From positions 1 to 23,739 of the forward strand of contig CADBNP010000107.1 in NCBI GenBank assembly GCA_902796095.1: a stretch of 23,739 nt of DNA, written 5' to 3'. The stretch's first letter is position 1, and every line of letters begins with the position of its first letter. Shown one piece after another: positions 6,132 through 15,353 of the stretch. Made by a program: the position numbers and the translations under genes. The stretch is from an uncultured Aeromonadales bacterium (GTDB taxonomy: Bacteria; Pseudomonadota; Gammaproteobacteria; Enterobacterales; Succinivibrionaceae). The notes under the pieces are model-generated. The model was not told where the DNA came from, made no database searches, and saw only the letters and a program-made list of their open reading frames with translations.

Positions 6132-7973
6132 TTATTCAACAGTGACACTCTTCGCCAAATTTCGTGGCTGATCAACATCAGTACCTTTAAGAACAGCAAC
6201 ATGATAAGCAAGTAACTGCAGAGGTATAGTATAAACTACAGGTGAAATAACATCATCCATCTGAGGCATGGTTACAATATGACAATTCTTTGCATCTGAC
6301 AAAGCATCCTCAAAACCAGCCAGTTTGTCTGCAAAAATATAAATTTCACCATTTCTGGCACGTACAGATTCGATATTAGACTTAAGTTTTTCCAAGAGAT
6401 CATTCGTTGGTGCAACAATAATTACAGGCATATTCTCGTCTATAAGAGCAATAGGTCCATGTTTTAGTTCACCGGCTGCATATGCTTCAGCATGAATGTA
6501 GCTGATTTCCTTAAGTTTGAGAGCTCCTTCCATAGCTATTGGCCACTCTACACCTCTACCAAGAAAGAGACAGCTGCTCTTCTTCTGAAATCTTACGGCC
6601 AGTTCTGCTATTTTCCTGTCCATCTCCAGAAGTTCTCTGATTTTGCCAGGAAGTGTGTATATAGCCTTAATCAGATGAACTTCCATACTTTCATCGATAG
6701 TCTTTCTGCATATGCCGATAGAACCTACCATCAGAAGAAGAGCAACAAGTTGGGTTATAAAAGCCTTGGTGGAAGCAACACCTATTTCTGCACCGGCTCT
6801 CGTCATAAAACACAAATCAGACTCGCGAACAAGAGATGAGCCAGATACATTGCAAATCGTAAGAGAAGCCATATATCCCTGTTTTTTGGACAATCTCAGA
6901 GCTTCAAGAGTATCAGCAGTCTCGCCCGACTGAGACAAAGTTACAAGCAGGGTATTAGGATGTGTTACGGATTTACGGTATCTGTATTCTGATGCTATTT
7001 CCACATTACAGGAAATACCGGCATATTCCTCCAGCCAGTACCTTGAAACAAGACCGGCATGATAAGATGTTCCGCAGGCAACAATCTGAATATGTTCAAC
7101 CTTCTCAAACAATTCTCTTGCCCTTACACCGAAAGCTTCTGGAACGAAATGAGATTTTGTTATTCTTGATTCTATTGTCTTTAAAACAGCATCAGGCTGC
7201 TCATATATCTCCTTCAGCATGAAATGGGTAAAACCATTTTTATCTGCAGCATCATTTTCCACATCAGAAATTACAGAATCACGAACAACCGAATTTCCTT
7301 CAGCATCATAAATTTCAACTTTTCTGCGGGTAATTTTCGCTATATCACCCTCCTCCAGAAAAACAAATTTATTTGTAACAGGAAGAAGAGCCAGCTGATC
7401 GGAAGCAACAAAATTCTCACCTATACCGATGCCTATAACCAGAGGAGATCCGCAGCGGGCAACTACAATTTCATCAGGACATTCTGAATCTATAACCGCC
7501 GTACCGTAGGCACCTCTAAGTTCGCTTACCGTTTTCTGAACAGCCTCAAGAAGACTTGCAGAACTCCGACGATTGTAATTTATAAGATGGGCCATAGCCT
7601 CAGTATCTGTATCAGAAGTAAATTCATAACCTGCAGCTACAAGTTTATCCTTGAGTTCAAGATAATTTTCTATTATCCCGTTATGTACAATTGCTATGGT
7701 TCCGGAAACATGAGGGTGGGCATTTTTTTCAGATGGCTTGCCATGAGTAGCCCATCTGGTATGTGCTATACCAACAGATCCGGGAAGTGGATTATTATTT
7801 ATTTTATCAGCGAGTTCTGAAACCTTTCCCACACTTCTGACGCGACAGAGTTTTCCGTTTTGAATTACAGCCACACCTGCAGAATCATATCCTCTGTATT
7901 CAAGGCGTCTCAATCCCTCAAGGAGTATTTCTACTACATCACGCTGTGCTACAGCACCTACTATTCCGCACAT
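6132..7973 (-). CDS. glmS: Glutamine-fructose-6-phosphate aminotransferase (isomerizing)
   Basis: GlmS makes glucosamine-6-phosphate from fructose-6-phosphate and glutamine, the first step of UDP-GlcNAc synthesis for peptidoglycan and LPS. The 613-aa length is normal (E. coli 609). The sequence begins MCGIVGAV, so after Met removal Cys becomes the N-terminal nucleophile of the glutaminase domain (about 1-240). Two SIS sugar-isomerase domains follow (SQSGETADT; EISYIHAEAYAAGELKHGPIA region), and the C-terminus DQPRNLAKSVTVE is the conserved family tail. The start is 13 bases after the glmU stop, with GGGA upstream. Transcribed with glmU, as in E. coli, and with the HPr-domain gene downstream. 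I saw no glmS-type ribozyme, which would not be expected in this lineage. Confidence 0.98.
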   Translation of the reverse strand: MCGIVGAVAQRDVVEILLEGLRRLEYRGYDSAGVAVIQNGKLCRVRSVGKVSELADKINNNPLPGSVGIAHTRWATHGKPSEKNAHPHVSGTIAIVHNGIIENYLELKDKLVAAGYEFTSDTDTEAMAHLINYNRRSSASLLEAVQKTVSELRGAYGTAVIDSECPDEIVVARCGSPLVIGIGIGENFVASDQLALLPVTNKFVFLEEGDIAKITRRKVEIYDAEGNSVVRDSVISDVENDAADKNGFTHFMLKEIYEQPDAVLKTIESRITKSHFVPEAFGVRARELFEKVEHIQIVACGTSYHAGLVSRYWLEEYAGISCNVEIASEYRYRKSVTHPNTLLVTLSQSGETADTLEALRLSKKQGYMASLTICNVSGSSLVRESDLCFMTRAGAEIGVASTKAFITQLVALLLMVGSIGICRKTIDESMEVHLIKAIYTLPGKIRELLEMDRKIAELAVRFQKKSSCLFLGRGVEWPIAMEGALKLKEISYIHAEAYAAGELKHGPIALIDENMPVIIVAPTNDLLEKLKSNIESVRARNGEIYIFADKLAGFEDALSDAKNCHIVTMPQMDDVISPVVYTIPLQLLAYHVAVLKGTDVDQPRNLAKSVTVE

Positions 7974-7986
7974 AAACTAATTCCCG

Positions 7987-9354
7987 TTACTTATTATTCT
8001 TCTGTGGTCTGATCCAGCCAGCAATATGACGCTGAGGAACTCTGGTAATAACAAGCTCCTTCTCTCCCACACGTTTAGTAATGGTAGATCCTGCACCAAT
8101 CGTTGCACCTTTACCGATTTCAACAGGAGCAACAAGCTGAGTATCCGAACCTATAAAAACATCATCGCCTATGACTGTCTTATGCTTGTTGGCACCATCA
8201 TAATTACAGGTGATTGTACCAGCACCAAAATTGACATTGGAACCCACCTGACTGTCACCTATATATGTCAGATGACCAGCTTTCGTTCCGTGAGAAATAA
8301 CAGATTTCTTCACCTCAACAAAATTACCAACATGTACCTCGTCAGCTGTTTCACAGTCAGGTCTCAGATGGGCAAAAGGACCAATAGTGTTTGATTTACC
8401 CATTTTTGAAGACTCCAGGACGCTGTACGGACTTATCACAGAATTATCACCTATTTCACAGTGTCTTATCACGCACCCTGCTCCGATCCTGACATTATTG
8501 CCAAGCTTTACATTTCCTTCAAAAACGACGTTAATGTCAATTACTACATCAGTGCCGCAGGTTAAAGTACCGCGGAGATCAAAACGTGACGGATCAATTA
8601 TAGTAACGCCCTGCTCCATCAGTTTTTCAGCCTGACGTTTCTGAAACAGTCTCTCCAAATCAGCCTGCTGCCTGTGATCGTTTATTCCGAACATGTCTGT
8701 ATCTTTTGAAGTTTTATAAGTTGATATCTCTACTCCGTTATGAAGAGCAATAGAAAAAATATCAACCAGATAAAACTCATTCTGTTTATTGTTGCATCCT
8801 ATCTGCTCAATAAAATTTTTGAATATACCGGCAGAACCGTAACAGATACCGGTATTAATCTCTCTGATTTCAAGTTCTTCAGGAGAAGCATCCTTCTGCT
8901 CTGCAATCCTTAAAAACTTTCCGTCATCAGATCTTATTATTCTTCCAAGTCCGAAAGGGTTCTCTACATCGGCTGTCAGAACTGTCAACCCGTTACCGGA
9001 ATTAACATCCATTACATTCCGCAGCGTTTCTGCACTCACAAGGGGAGTATCTCCATACAGCACAAGAACATTATCAGAACTATCAATTGCCGGGAGCGCC
9101 TGTTTAACCGCATGTGCCGTACCAAGCTGCTCCTCCTGACAGACAAAAGACAAATCTGTTCCCTGGATCCTTTTTCTGATCTGATCGCCACCAAAACCGT
9201 AGACTATAGTAATATTGGAAGGATCGAGTTTTCTTGCCGTATCAATGACATACTCTATCATTGGCTTTCCGGCAATTTCATGTAGAACCTTAGGCTTATT
9301 TGATTTCATTCTTGTACCCTTTCCGGCTGCAAGAATAACGACTTGTAACGACAT
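7987..9354 (-). CDS. glmU: Bifunctional UDP-GlcNAc pyrophosphorylase / glucosamine-1-phosphate acetyltransferase
   Basis: GlmU acetylates glucosamine-1-phosphate and then couples it to UTP, giving UDP-GlcNAc. The N-terminal nucleotidyltransferase domain starts with LAAGKGTRM (residues 8-16) and includes QEEQLGTAHAV and VLYGDTPL. The C-terminal left-handed beta-helix has hexapeptide repeats, including the acetyl-CoA site region (HVGNFVEVKKS, GHLTYIGDSQVG, NFGAGTITCNYDG). I placed the start at the ATG 9352-9354 (MSLQVVILAAGKG). It has AGGA 7 bases upstream and gives 455 aa, the usual family length (E. coli 456); the open frame extends further upstream only by chance. First gene of glmU-glmS-FPr-like. 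Confidence 0.97.
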   Translation of the reverse strand: MSLQVVILAAGKGTRMKSNKPKVLHEIAGKPMIEYVIDTARKLDPSNITIVYGFGGDQIRKRIQGTDLSFVCQEEQLGTAHAVKQALPAIDSSDNVLVLYGDTPLVSAETLRNVMDVNSGNGLTVLTADVENPFGLGRIIRSDDGKFLRIAEQKDASPEELEIREINTGICYGSAGIFKNFIEQIGCNNKQNEFYLVDIFSIALHNGVEISTYKTSKDTDMFGINDHRQQADLERLFQKRQAEKLMEQGVTIIDPSRFDLRGTLTCGTDVVIDINVVFEGNVKLGNNVRIGAGCVIRHCEIGDNSVISPYSVLESSKMGKSNTIGPFAHLRPDCETADEVHVGNFVEVKKSVISHGTKAGHLTYIGDSQVGSNVNFGAGTITCNYDGANKHKTVIGDDVFIGSDTQLVAPVEIGKGATIGAGSTITKRVGEKELVITRVPQRHIAGWIRPQKNNK

Positions 9355-9477
9355 AAATAATCCTACTGAAAAAATTTGACAATAGACGGATCTATTTAAA
9401 AGATTGAATTTACTCTGTAATCTGTAATGAGAACTGTACAAAAAAATCAGTACAATCATAAACAGGAACACAGTTCA

Positions 9478-9506
9478 ATTATAGCAAAGTTGATTTAAGC
9501 TAAACT
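9478..9506 (-). promoter_or_regulatory. Candidate promoter of glmU-glmS
   Basis: On the minus strand a consensus TATAAT is the complement of 9478-9483. The sequence 16-18 bases upstream (AGTTTA/GTTTAG around 9501-9506) is a poor -35. The leader would be about 115 bases and contains a TGTAC/GTACA inverted repeat (about 9435-9454). A separate promoter here would let amino-sugar synthesis be controlled independently of the ATP synthase operon. Confidence 0.4.
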
Positions 9507-9609
9507 GTCATGCTCACTATAAATCTTAAAAATTAGAGAAAAATCATTAAAAAAGAAATAAGAAAAGATCCGGAACTCTGCGTCGATAAATCAGAAGTTA
9601 TCTCAACAC

Positions 9610-9624
9610 TTACCAGACTGGTAA
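9610..9624. repeat. Perfect 15-bp palindrome, possible operator
   Basis: TTACCAG (9610-9616) and CTGGTAA (9618-9624) are exact inverted repeats around a single A. The site lies between the atpC terminator and the glmU promoter, about 100 bases upstream of the latter. Such a tight symmetric element is typical of a repressor or activator operator; I cannot name the protein. Confidence 0.4.
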
Positions 9625-9625
9625 C

Positions 9626-9657
9626 AAAAAGGTACATTACCAAAAGCAACGTACCTT
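9626..9657 (-). terminator. ATP synthase operon terminator
   Basis: On the minus strand AAGGTAC (complement of 9651-9657) pairs with GTACCTT (complement of 9629-9635). The stem can be extended by three pairs (GTT/AAT with one G-U), and U residues follow (complement of 9626-9630). It lies about 30 bases after the atpC stop. A T-run on the other side (9660-9666) gives it terminator shape in both directions. Confidence 0.7.
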
Positions 9658-9689
9658 CCTTTTTTTATGAAGTGAAGAAAAAAATAAAA

Positions 9690-10118
9690 CTATCTTCTGT
9701 TTCTTGTAAGTTCCACAACCTTAAGCTGGGCCATTGCCTTGGAAAGCTCAATAATTGCAGAAACATAATCAACATCACCAGCCTTAGATTCAATTCGCTC
9801 CTTGGCGGCCTTGACGGCTGCTTCAGCCTTGGCAGTATCTATATCCTCAGCTCGTATCGCTGTATCGGCCAGAACAGTAACTCTGGTCGGCTGAATTTCG
9901 AGAATACCGCCTGACACATACAAAAACTCCTCTTTCCCCTCAAGAGTCGTATACGCAATTCGTCCTGGCTTAATCATCGTAAGCAGAGGTGTATGACCGT
10001 GTCTGATGCCCAGCTGACCTTCAACACCAGTAATGTGCATAGTACGAACATAACCGCTGAATATTTCCTTTTCGGCACTGACGACATCAAGCTTAAACTG
10101 CATGAATTCTTCTGCCAT
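9690..10118 (-). CDS. atpC: F1F0 ATP synthase epsilon subunit
   Basis: The epsilon subunit belongs to the central rotor stalk and restrains ATP hydrolysis. At 142 aa it is close to E. coli (139). The N-terminal beta-sandwich starts with FKLDVVSAEKEIFSG (8-22) and includes GQLGIRHGHTPLLTMIKPG. The C-terminal helical hairpin (about 90-142, alanine- and lysine-rich) ends in VVELTRNRR. The start at 10116-10118 has GGGG seven bases upstream; an internal Met at residue 6 is an alternative. It is the last gene of the operon, 14 bases after atpD, and is followed by a terminator. Confidence 0.97.
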   Translation of the reverse strand: MAEEFMQFKLDVVSAEKEIFSGYVRTMHITGVEGQLGIRHGHTPLLTMIKPGRIAYTTLEGKEEFLYVSGGILEIQPTRVTVLADTAIRAEDIDTAKAEAAVKAAKERIESKAGDVDYVSAIIELSKAMAQLKVVELTRNRR

Positions 10119-10132
10119 GAGTTTACCCCAGT

Positions 10133-11527
10133 TTATTTATCAAGTTTATTGGCTTTTTCTACAACTTCATCAATTGAACCGACCATGTAGAAAGCCTGCT
10201 CAGGAAGATCATCATACATTCCGTCAATAATTCCCCTGAAACCTCTGATAGTTTCCTTCAAAGGAACATATTTTCCAGGTTTTCCGGTAAATACTTCAGC
10301 CACATTGAAAGGCTGAGACAGGAATCTTTCAATCTTACGGGCACGGGCGACAATCAACTTGTCATTCTCTGAAAGTTCATCCATACCAAGAATTGCGATG
10401 ATATCCTTCAGTTCCTTATATCTCTGAAGAACAGACTGAACATCACGTGCAGTTTCATAATGCTCCTGACCCACAACCTGCGGATCAAGCTGACGGGAAG
10501 TAGAATCAAGAGGATCAACGGCAGGATAAATACCGAGAGAAGCTATCTGTCTTGAAAGAACTATTGTTGCATCAAGGTGAGCAAATGTTGTTGCAGGGCT
10601 TGGATCTGTCAAGTCATCGGCAGGAACATAAACCGCCTGAACTGATGTAATGGATCCCTTGTTGGTTGAAGCAATTCTTTCCTGAAGAGCACCCATTTCC
10701 TCTGCAAGAGTAGGCTGATAACCTACAGCGGAAGGTACACGTCCGAGAAGTGCCGATACCTCAGTACCTGCAAGTGTATAACGATAGATATTATCGATAA
10801 ACAGAAGAACATCCTTGCCTTCATCTCTGAACTTTTCAGCTATGGTAAGACCAGTCAGAGCTACACGAAGTCTGTTTCCAGGAGGTTCATTCATCTGTCC
10901 ATACACCATGGACACCTTATCAAGAACCTTTGATTCCTTCATCTCATAATAGAAGTCATTACCTTCACGGGTTCTTTCACCGACACCTGTAAAAACAGAC
11001 AGTCCAGAATGAGCTTTTGCTATATTGTTGATAAGCTCCATCATGTTAACGGTCTTTCCTACACCGGCACCGCCGAACAGGCCAACCTTACCTCCCTTGG
11101 CAAAAGGACAGATCAAATCAATAACCTTAATACCGGTTTCCAGCAGTTCAGTTGTATTTGACTGTTCTTCATAGGTCGGAGCAGCACGGTGTATCTCCCA
11201 CTTCTCCTTTTCACCTATAGGTCCCTGTTCATCCACAGGAGTACCCAGAACATTCATGATACGTCCGAGAGTTTCCTTACCTACAGGTACCTTGATGCCG
11301 GCTTCCGTATCCGCAACCTCATCACCGCGACGCAGTCCGTCAGATGTTCCCATTGTTATACAACGTACAACACCGCCGCCAATCTGCTGCTGAACTTCCA
11401 GAACCAGTCCTTCAGTAGGACCTTCAGATATAACCTTAAGAGCGTTGTAAACCTTTGGAACTTCATTTTCCTTAAATTCTACGTCCACTACCGCACCGAT
11501 AACCTGGACAATAACACCTTTTTTCAT
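10133..11527 (-). CDS. atpD: F1F0 ATP synthase beta subunit
   Basis: The catalytic subunit of F1. It has 464 aa (E. coli 460). The Walker A loop is GGAGVGKT (152-159), the catalytic glutamate lies in GVGERTREG (E184), and the DELSE-like region MDELSENDK appears near the C-terminus. The start codon has AAGGAA 6 bases upstream. It lies 14 bases downstream of atpG and upstream of atpC, the standard order. Confidence 0.99.
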   Translation of the reverse strand: MKKGVIVQVIGAVVDVEFKENEVPKVYNALKVISEGPTEGLVLEVQQQIGGGVVRCITMGTSDGLRRGDEVADTEAGIKVPVGKETLGRIMNVLGTPVDEQGPIGEKEKWEIHRAAPTYEEQSNTTELLETGIKVIDLICPFAKGGKVGLFGGAGVGKTVNMMELINNIAKAHSGLSVFTGVGERTREGNDFYYEMKESKVLDKVSMVYGQMNEPPGNRLRVALTGLTIAEKFRDEGKDVLLFIDNIYRYTLAGTEVSALLGRVPSAVGYQPTLAEEMGALQERIASTNKGSITSVQAVYVPADDLTDPSPATTFAHLDATIVLSRQIASLGIYPAVDPLDSTSRQLDPQVVGQEHYETARDVQSVLQRYKELKDIIAILGMDELSENDKLIVARARKIERFLSQPFNVAEVFTGKPGKYVPLKETIRGFRGIIDGMYDDLPEQAFYMVGSIDEVVEKANKLDK

Positions 11528-11541
11528 ATAACGTTCCTTAA

Positions 11542-12402
11542 TTAAACTGCAGCAGCACCTGAAACTATTTCTGTAAGTTCCTGAGTAATGCTTGCCTGAC
11601 GGGCCTTGTTATAAACAAGCTGTAAATCACTGACCAAAGCTTCAGCATTATCTGTTGCCGACTTCATAGCCATCATTCTGGCAGCCTGCTCACTGGCCAG
11701 ATTTTCAACAACAGCCTGATAAACCTGAGATTCAATATATCTCTTAAGGATGGTATCAAAAAGAAATTTAGGATCCGGCTCGTATATATAATCCCAGTTT
11801 CCCTTCTTTTCGTTTTCGTCTCTTTTAGGCAACGGCAGTAGCTGTCTGATTTTTGGTCTCTGAGACATGGTATTAACAAATTCGTTGTAAACGATAAACA
11901 ATCTGTCAATTTTACCCGTATCAAAGGCTTCCAGCATAACTCTGACAGTACCGATAAGCTGATCAACAGAAGGCTTATCTCCCATGCCTGACGTATGAGC
12001 CAGAACATTACATCCGAGATTTGCAAAAAAACTGCAGGCCTTGGAGCCTATTAAAGCCATAGACACATCAACATTCTGATCCCTGAACTCCTTCATATTG
12101 ACAAGGACCTGTTTGAACTGATTGATATTCAGACCGCCACACAATCCCCGATCGGTAGAAATAATCAGGTAACCCACCGCCCTGATATCTCTTTCCTTAA
12201 GATAAGGGTGATCATAGTTAGTGCCGCTGGCTGCTATGTTGTGAATAACACGGCGCATCATATGAGCATATGGATAAGCGGCTGTCTTTCTGTCCTGAGT
12301 TTTCTTCATTTTAGAAGCAGCCACCATTTGCATGGCGCTAGTTATCTTCTGCGTACTTTTGACACTTGAAATCTTTGTACGTATTTCTTTTGCACTAGCC
12401 AT
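11542..12402 (-). CDS. atpG: F1F0 ATP synthase gamma subunit
   Basis: The central shaft that rotates inside the alpha/beta hexamer. At 286 aa it is almost the E. coli length (287). The N-terminal helix (KEIRTKISSVKSTQKITSAM, residues 5-24) and the C-terminal helix (NKARQASITQELTEIVSGAAA) are the conserved coiled-coil shaft halves. In between is DRGLCGGLN. AGAGGA precedes the ATG by 7 bases. Located between atpA and atpD as usual. Confidence 0.98.
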   Translation of the reverse strand: MASAKEIRTKISSVKSTQKITSAMQMVAASKMKKTQDRKTAAYPYAHMMRRVIHNIAASGTNYDHPYLKERDIRAVGYLIISTDRGLCGGLNINQFKQVLVNMKEFRDQNVDVSMALIGSKACSFFANLGCNVLAHTSGMGDKPSVDQLIGTVRVMLEAFDTGKIDRLFIVYNEFVNTMSQRPKIRQLLPLPKRDENEKKGNWDYIYEPDPKFLFDTILKRYIESQVYQAVVENLASEQAARMMAMKSATDNAEALVSDLQLVYNKARQASITQELTEIVSGAAAV

Positions 12403-12423
12403 TACACATTCCTCTGCTGACTG

Positions 12424-13974
12424 TTAGTTGGTCTTTGCAAAATCATCCATTATGGAAGTTAACTTTGCGGCAATATCATCAGAGTATTGTCCTCTCTCAT
12501 TAACATCCTTCATAAAATCAGCATAGCTTGAATTTGCAAACGACAGCAGACTTGCCTCATATTCACCAACCTTATCAACTTCAACGCTGTCAAGATAACC
12601 CTTGTCAACAGCAAACAAAATCAGAGACTGTTCAGCAACAGTAAGCGGAGAATACTGCTTCTGCTTCATCAGTTCAGTTACCTTCTGACCATGACTCAGC
12701 TGCGCTTTTGTTGCACTGTCCAAATCTGATGAAAACTGTGAGAATGCGGCAAGTTCACGGTACTGTGCAAGAGCTGTTCGAATACCGCCGGAAAGCTTCT
12801 TCATGATCTTGGTCTGAGCAGCACCGCCAACGCGGGATACGGAAATACCGGGATCAACCGCCGGACGAAGACCTGCATTGAAGGACTGGGTCGTCAGGAA
12901 GATCTGTCCGTCAGTAATGGAAATAACATTGGTTGGTATAAACGCAGAAACGTCGCCGGCCTGTGTTTCAATTATCGGCAGAGCAGTCAGTGAACCGGTT
13001 TTTCCCTTAACCTTTCCGCCTGTCATTCTTTCCACATAATTCTCGTTCACTCTTGCTGCTCTTTCGAGAAGTCTTGAATGCAGATAGAAGACATCACCAG
13101 GATAAGCCTCACGTCCAGGCGGACGGCGAAGAAGAAGAGAAATCTGACGATATGCAACAGCATGCTTGGAAAGATCGTCATAAACAATCAGAGCATCCTC
13201 ACCGTTATCACGGAAGAATTCACCCATGGCACATCCGGCATAAGGAGCCAGATACTGAAGAGAAGCAGACTCGGAAGCTGATGCAACGACAACAATTGTA
13301 TTGGAAAGAGCTCCGTGCTCTTCAAGTTTTCTTACCACGTTGGCTATAGTCGAAGCCTTCTGACCGATGGCAACATATACGCACTTAACTCCGGCATCCT
13401 TCTGATTGATGATGGTATCAATCGCAAGAGCTGTTTTTCCGACCTGACGGTCACCTATAATCAGTTCTCTCTGTCCTCTTCCAATCGGAATCATGGAATC
13501 TACTGATTTGTAGCCTGTCTGTATAGGCTGAGATACTGACTGACGATCAATAACGCCGGGAGCAATAACTTCTACCGGTGCGAACTGTGTAGTTTCTACA
13601 GGACCCTTGCCGTCAATCGGCTGTCCCAGAGTATTGACAACTCTTCCAAGAAGTTCCCTGCCTACGGGAACCTGAAGAATCTTTCCGGTGCAGCTGACCT
13701 GCTGCCCTTCAGTAATATCATCACTCGGACCCATTACAATGGCACCGACATAATCGCGCTCCAGATTCAGAGCCAGACCGTATCTTCCTCCCGGAATCTG
13801 GATCATTTCACCGGACATAACATCTGTAAGACCGCTGATCCTCAGAATTCCGTCAGAAACAGAAACAATTGTTCCTACATTCTTTGCTTTCGATACTACA
13901 TTAAACTGCTCAATTCTCTCTTTAATGAGACTAGCAATTTCCGTGGAATTTAATTGCATCTTTTTTATTTGCAT
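12424..13974 (-). CDS. atpA: F1F0 ATP synthase alpha subunit
   Basis: The non-catalytic nucleotide-binding subunit of F1. It has 516 aa from the chosen start (E. coli 513). The P-loop is GDRQVGKT (174-181), and SRVGGAAQTK carries the conserved arginine finger region. The start at 13972-13974 has AAGGA 6 bases upstream. An internal ATG at 13957-13959 would give MQLNSTEI, exactly the E. coli N-terminus, but it has no such ribosome-binding site, so five extra residues seem real. Confidence 0.98.
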   Translation of the reverse strand: MQIKKMQLNSTEIASLIKERIEQFNVVSKAKNVGTIVSVSDGILRISGLTDVMSGEMIQIPGGRYGLALNLERDYVGAIVMGPSDDITEGQQVSCTGKILQVPVGRELLGRVVNTLGQPIDGKGPVETTQFAPVEVIAPGVIDRQSVSQPIQTGYKSVDSMIPIGRGQRELIIGDRQVGKTALAIDTIINQKDAGVKCVYVAIGQKASTIANVVRKLEEHGALSNTIVVVASASESASLQYLAPYAGCAMGEFFRDNGEDALIVYDDLSKHAVAYRQISLLLRRPPGREAYPGDVFYLHSRLLERAARVNENYVERMTGGKVKGKTGSLTALPIIETQAGDVSAFIPTNVISITDGQIFLTTQSFNAGLRPAVDPGISVSRVGGAAQTKIMKKLSGGIRTALAQYRELAAFSQFSSDLDSATKAQLSHGQKVTELMKQKQYSPLTVAEQSLILFAVDKGYLDSVEVDKVGEYEASLLSFANSSYADFMKDVNERGQYSDDIAAKLTSIMDDFAKTN

Positions 13975-13988
13975 ATCTATTCCTTAAA

Positions 13989-14522
13989 TTAAGACTTTAA
14001 AACTTCGGCAAGTTCATCGATGCGGCTGCGAATGCTGGCATCAATAACCTCTTTAGGAGTCTCAATTATGACTCCGCCCAAAATGTCAGGATCCAGGGTG
14101 TTAATAATTTCAACAGAACACTGGTATTTATCCTCGAGAAACTTTCGAATCTTTTCGCTTTCGCCGGAAGAAAGTTTCTCCACGGAACGAACGTTGGCCT
14201 GAAGCTTCTTTTCATCCTCATCCTTGAGCCTTTCAAATTCCTCAAGAATATCAGGGATCACAGCCAGTCTTCCGTTTTCCACGATCAGTTTAAGAAAATT
14301 CAATCCGTATTCGTCAACATAACCATCTGTAACGGCGGTCAGCATCTTTATCAGCGACTCATTTGAACCAGAAGACTGGATCATATCCATTATTTCAGGA
14401 TTTGACACAATTTCCTTTAAAAAACCGATCATGGACAGCCAGTCTTCAACTGCATTGTGCTCCTTTGCAAACTCATATGCAGCTCTTGCATAAGGTCTGG
14501 CTACAGTCACATACTCTGACAT
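13989..14522 (-). CDS. atpH: F1F0 ATP synthase delta subunit
   Basis: Delta (OSCP homologue) joins F1 to the peripheral stalk. It has 177 aa, as in E. coli (177). The N-terminus TVARPYARAAYEFAKEH (6-22) is the family signature and the C-terminal region contains the conserved PDILGGVII. GAAGG precedes the ATG. Placed between atpF and atpA. Confidence 0.97.
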   Translation of the reverse strand: MSEYVTVARPYARAAYEFAKEHNAVEDWLSMIGFLKEIVSNPEIMDMIQSSGSNESLIKMLTAVTDGYVDEYGLNFLKLIVENGRLAVIPDILEEFERLKDEDEKKLQANVRSVEKLSSGESEKIRKFLEDKYQCSVEIINTLDPDILGGVIIETPKEVIDASIRSRIDELAEVLKS

Positions 14523-14542
14523 TTTTACCTTCTCGTTATCAA

Positions 14543-15016
14543 TCAGCGCTTGCTGCCCACTAAATCATTGATAATATCAGCAGTTGTAGAAGCATCAATA
14601 TTCTTTTTGATAATCTTCTCCGCACCGCGCACCGCCAGTTCAGCAACTTCCTTTCTCAATTTTTCTCTTATGCGGTTGGCTTCAGCTTCAGCTTCTTCCT
14701 TTGCATGCTCGATAATCTTGATTCGTTCTTCATTTGCTGCACTTTTTGCATCATCAATAATCTTGGCCTGACGCTTATTAGCCTGCTCCATAATTTCAGC
14801 AACTTCCTTTTTAGTTGCCTTAATCTGCTCGGCAGCATTGTTGCGGGCAACCTCAAGACTTTTTCTTCCTCTTTCAGCAGCCTGCAGACCTTCATCAATA
14901 TCTTTCTGTCGGTTCTCAATACTGGAAATAATAGGAGGCCAGATAAACCTTAAGCAAAGCCAGACAAATAAAATAAATTCTATTGTTTGTCCAACAAAAG
15001 TCCAATTTAATTCCAT
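14543..15016 (-). CDS. atpF: F1F0 ATP synthase b subunit
   Basis: The membrane-anchored peripheral stalk. It has 157 aa (E. coli 156). One N-terminal membrane helix (about 5-27, ending in FIWPPI) is followed by a long, highly charged coiled-coil (about 30-150, rich in A, E, K and R), the normal b-subunit form. It lies 39 bases after atpE. Confidence 0.97.
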   Translation of the reverse strand: MELNWTFVGQTIEFILFVWLCLRFIWPPIISSIENRQKDIDEGLQAAERGRKSLEVARNNAAEQIKATKKEVAEIMEQANKRQAKIIDDAKSAANEERIKIIEHAKEEAEAEANRIREKLRKEVAELAVRGAEKIIKKNIDASTTADIINDLVGSKR

Positions 15017-15055
15017 TTGATAATCTCTTTTAAAAACTTATGGACAGAGAAAATA

Positions 15056-15319
15056 TTATGATGGGAATACACCTAACACAATAAGAATACCGAAAACCAG
15101 ACTGATCATAGGAACAGCATCTGTAAGACCGGCTCCAAGGAAGAACTTGGACATCAGTGACTTGTCCAGATCTGGCTGACGGGCGTAACCCTCAATAAAA
15201 CGACCTGAAAGGATACCAAGACCGATAGCGGCACCAAGAGCACCAAGTCCCATCATCAGACCTGCACCAATCATGTTTAAGCCAACAACATTGCTAACAG
15301 CTTCTGCAACTTCGTTCAT
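15056..15319 (-). CDS. atpE: F1F0 ATP synthase c subunit (proton-type rotor ring)
   Basis: The ring subunit that carries ions through the membrane. It has 87 aa (E. coli 79), the extra residues being at the N-terminus. Two membrane helices (about 13-40 and 55-84) flank the polar loop ARQPDL (46-51) that contacts F1. The ion-binding carboxylate is D67 in GLTDAVPM. The surrounding residues match the proton-type E. coli site (GLVDAIPM), and the Gln/Glu-Ser set of sodium-type rings is absent, so a proton-driven enzyme is expected. AAGGAG lies 6 bases before the ATG. Confidence 0.97.
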   Translation of the reverse strand: MNEVAEAVSNVVGLNMIGAGLMMGLGALGAAIGLGILSGRFIEGYARQPDLDKSLMSKFFLGAGLTDAVPMISLVFGILIVLGVFPS

Positions 15320-15353
15320 TTAAAACTCCTTGAAAAGATAAATCTACCAAATT

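Noticed and set aside
9355..9471. N-terminal extension of GlmU by 39 residues
   Set aside because: The family begins right at LAAGKGTRM; the internal ATG at 9354 has a good ribosome-binding site and yields the normal length. The extension contains the untranslated leader and promoter-proximal DNA.
11189..11545. Long plus-strand ORFs opposite atpD, glmS and other conserved genes
   Set aside because: They are shadows of highly conserved minus-strand genes, without ribosome-binding sites or recognisable motifs.
13957..13959. Alternative atpA start matching the E. coli N-terminus
   Set aside because: Only an A-rich sequence precedes it, whereas the ATG five codons earlier has AAGGA at ideal distance.
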